From: Amphimedon queenslandica
Taxonomy: Eukaryota; Porifera; Demospongiae; Haplosclerida; Niphatidae
Assembly (NCBI RefSeq): GCF_000090795.2
Contig: NW_003546471.1
Coordinates: forward strand, 114,538 to 154,311
DNA length: 39,774 nt
Direction: 5' to 3'
Below are positions 39,329-39,774 of the stretch, piece after piece; positions within the stretch are counted from its first letter, which is position 1; every line of letters begins with the position of its first letter. The notes under the pieces are model-generated. The model searched no databases and was not told where the DNA came from. It worked only from the letters and a program-made list of their open reading frames with translations. The translations under genes and the position numbers were made by a program.

Positions 39329-39774
39329 ACCACTTCTCGGATGCTTATTGTTTGGCTTCACAACAGTTCAGTTGCTTTTAGCTAGTATTATCTAATAGAT
39401 CTTTCATAACTATTAGGGCATGCAAGATATCAAAGCAAAAAATATTTGCATGCAAGAGACAGGAGCTCTCAAAGTTTTAAATTGGACTACCCCAATTACG
39501 AGTGAAACGGCCGTTCTGCGGACAGTGGCTGCCATTTCAAAGAAAACTCTAGCTCTTGCCTTGAAGCAGCACCATCAGCATTGCCTATTGTTGTACTATT
39601 ATAATTCCAAGTTTCAGAGCTCTTCCTTTTTCCTTTTTTGCACAGTAATTTTAAATATACATGCAGGTGTAGTGATCAATATTCGGACAACTTTGATTTG
39701 GACTTTTTCATAAAATCCTGCTTACAAAAAGAAATTAGCACGTCTGAAGCATTTAAAAAATAGACATTACACAA
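39329..39774. other. Right-end stretch, no gene assigned
   Basis: A frame of 97 codons at 39420-39713 has no recognisable motif and ends in low-complexity hydrophobic sequence. I do not support it as a gene. The window ends here. Confidence 0.4.

Noticed and set aside
39420-39713. 97-residue plus-strand frame at the right end
   Set aside because: No family resemblance; composition turns into low-complexity T-rich sequence.

Overview
This is an AT-rich eukaryotic window, most likely from an early-branching animal. A demosponge such as Amphimedon is my best guess. The evidence is spliced reading frames with very short introns (about 50-55 bp), a scaffold gap of 821 N, abundant DNA-transposon relatives, and a tandem Lys/Ser/Arg-Asp-x-Tyr coding repeat that I associate with sponge proteins. 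I see no bacterial operons, rRNA or CRISPR. The organism call is an inference from style and families, not from a marker gene.

The window is almost entirely a graveyard of mobile elements. Nearly every recognisable protein is transposon-related and carries stops or frameshifts, so I call them pseudogenes. From the left: (1) 2-3138, a lightly damaged DDE-recombinase-like gene with a CW-type-like zinc finger at its end. (2) 3772-4280, a long fold-back repeat. (3) 4735-7710, a MULE-like transposase relic with a SWIM-type finger and short introns. (4) 8326-10200 (minus) and 10802-12430 (plus), a divergent pair: a SAMD3-like protein and a protein with an N-terminal C2H2 finger. A hairpin repeat lies between them. 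(5) 13605-14160, two different tandem repeats, one coding and one not.

The middle holds a duplicated non-coding unit. Its second copy is interrupted by a hAT element whose ends can be set exactly: 15064-17118, CAGTG termini, perfect 8-bp target duplication GTGTATCT. Next come a Gly-rich exon (18177-18418), a 0.7-kb palindromic element (18979-19674) and, directly abutting it, the C-terminal half of the same protein family whose N-terminal half sits at 10802-12430. A Harbinger-like DDE fragment (21403-21740), a hAT relic holding a TA-flanked miniature element, and a minus-strand gene joining SWIM, YqaJ exonuclease and PHD-like modules (26033-23613) follow.

The right third contains one G/A-rich minisatellite (unit containing GTGAGTAGCTTTGTTACCAG) broken into three blocks. 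A hAT element with an 8-bp target duplication (28763-31446) lies between blocks one and two. A minus-strand CACTA/Tnp2-DUF4218-like relic (about 34420-32130) lies between blocks two and three. The end of the window has a hAT-like miniature element, a miniature element carrying a tRNA-like pol III B box, and a third TTF-type hAT pseudogene (37650-39160).

There is no evident host operon or pathway. The genes are related by insertion history: elements inside repeats and inside other elements. All family assignments come from reading motifs by eye, with no database search.
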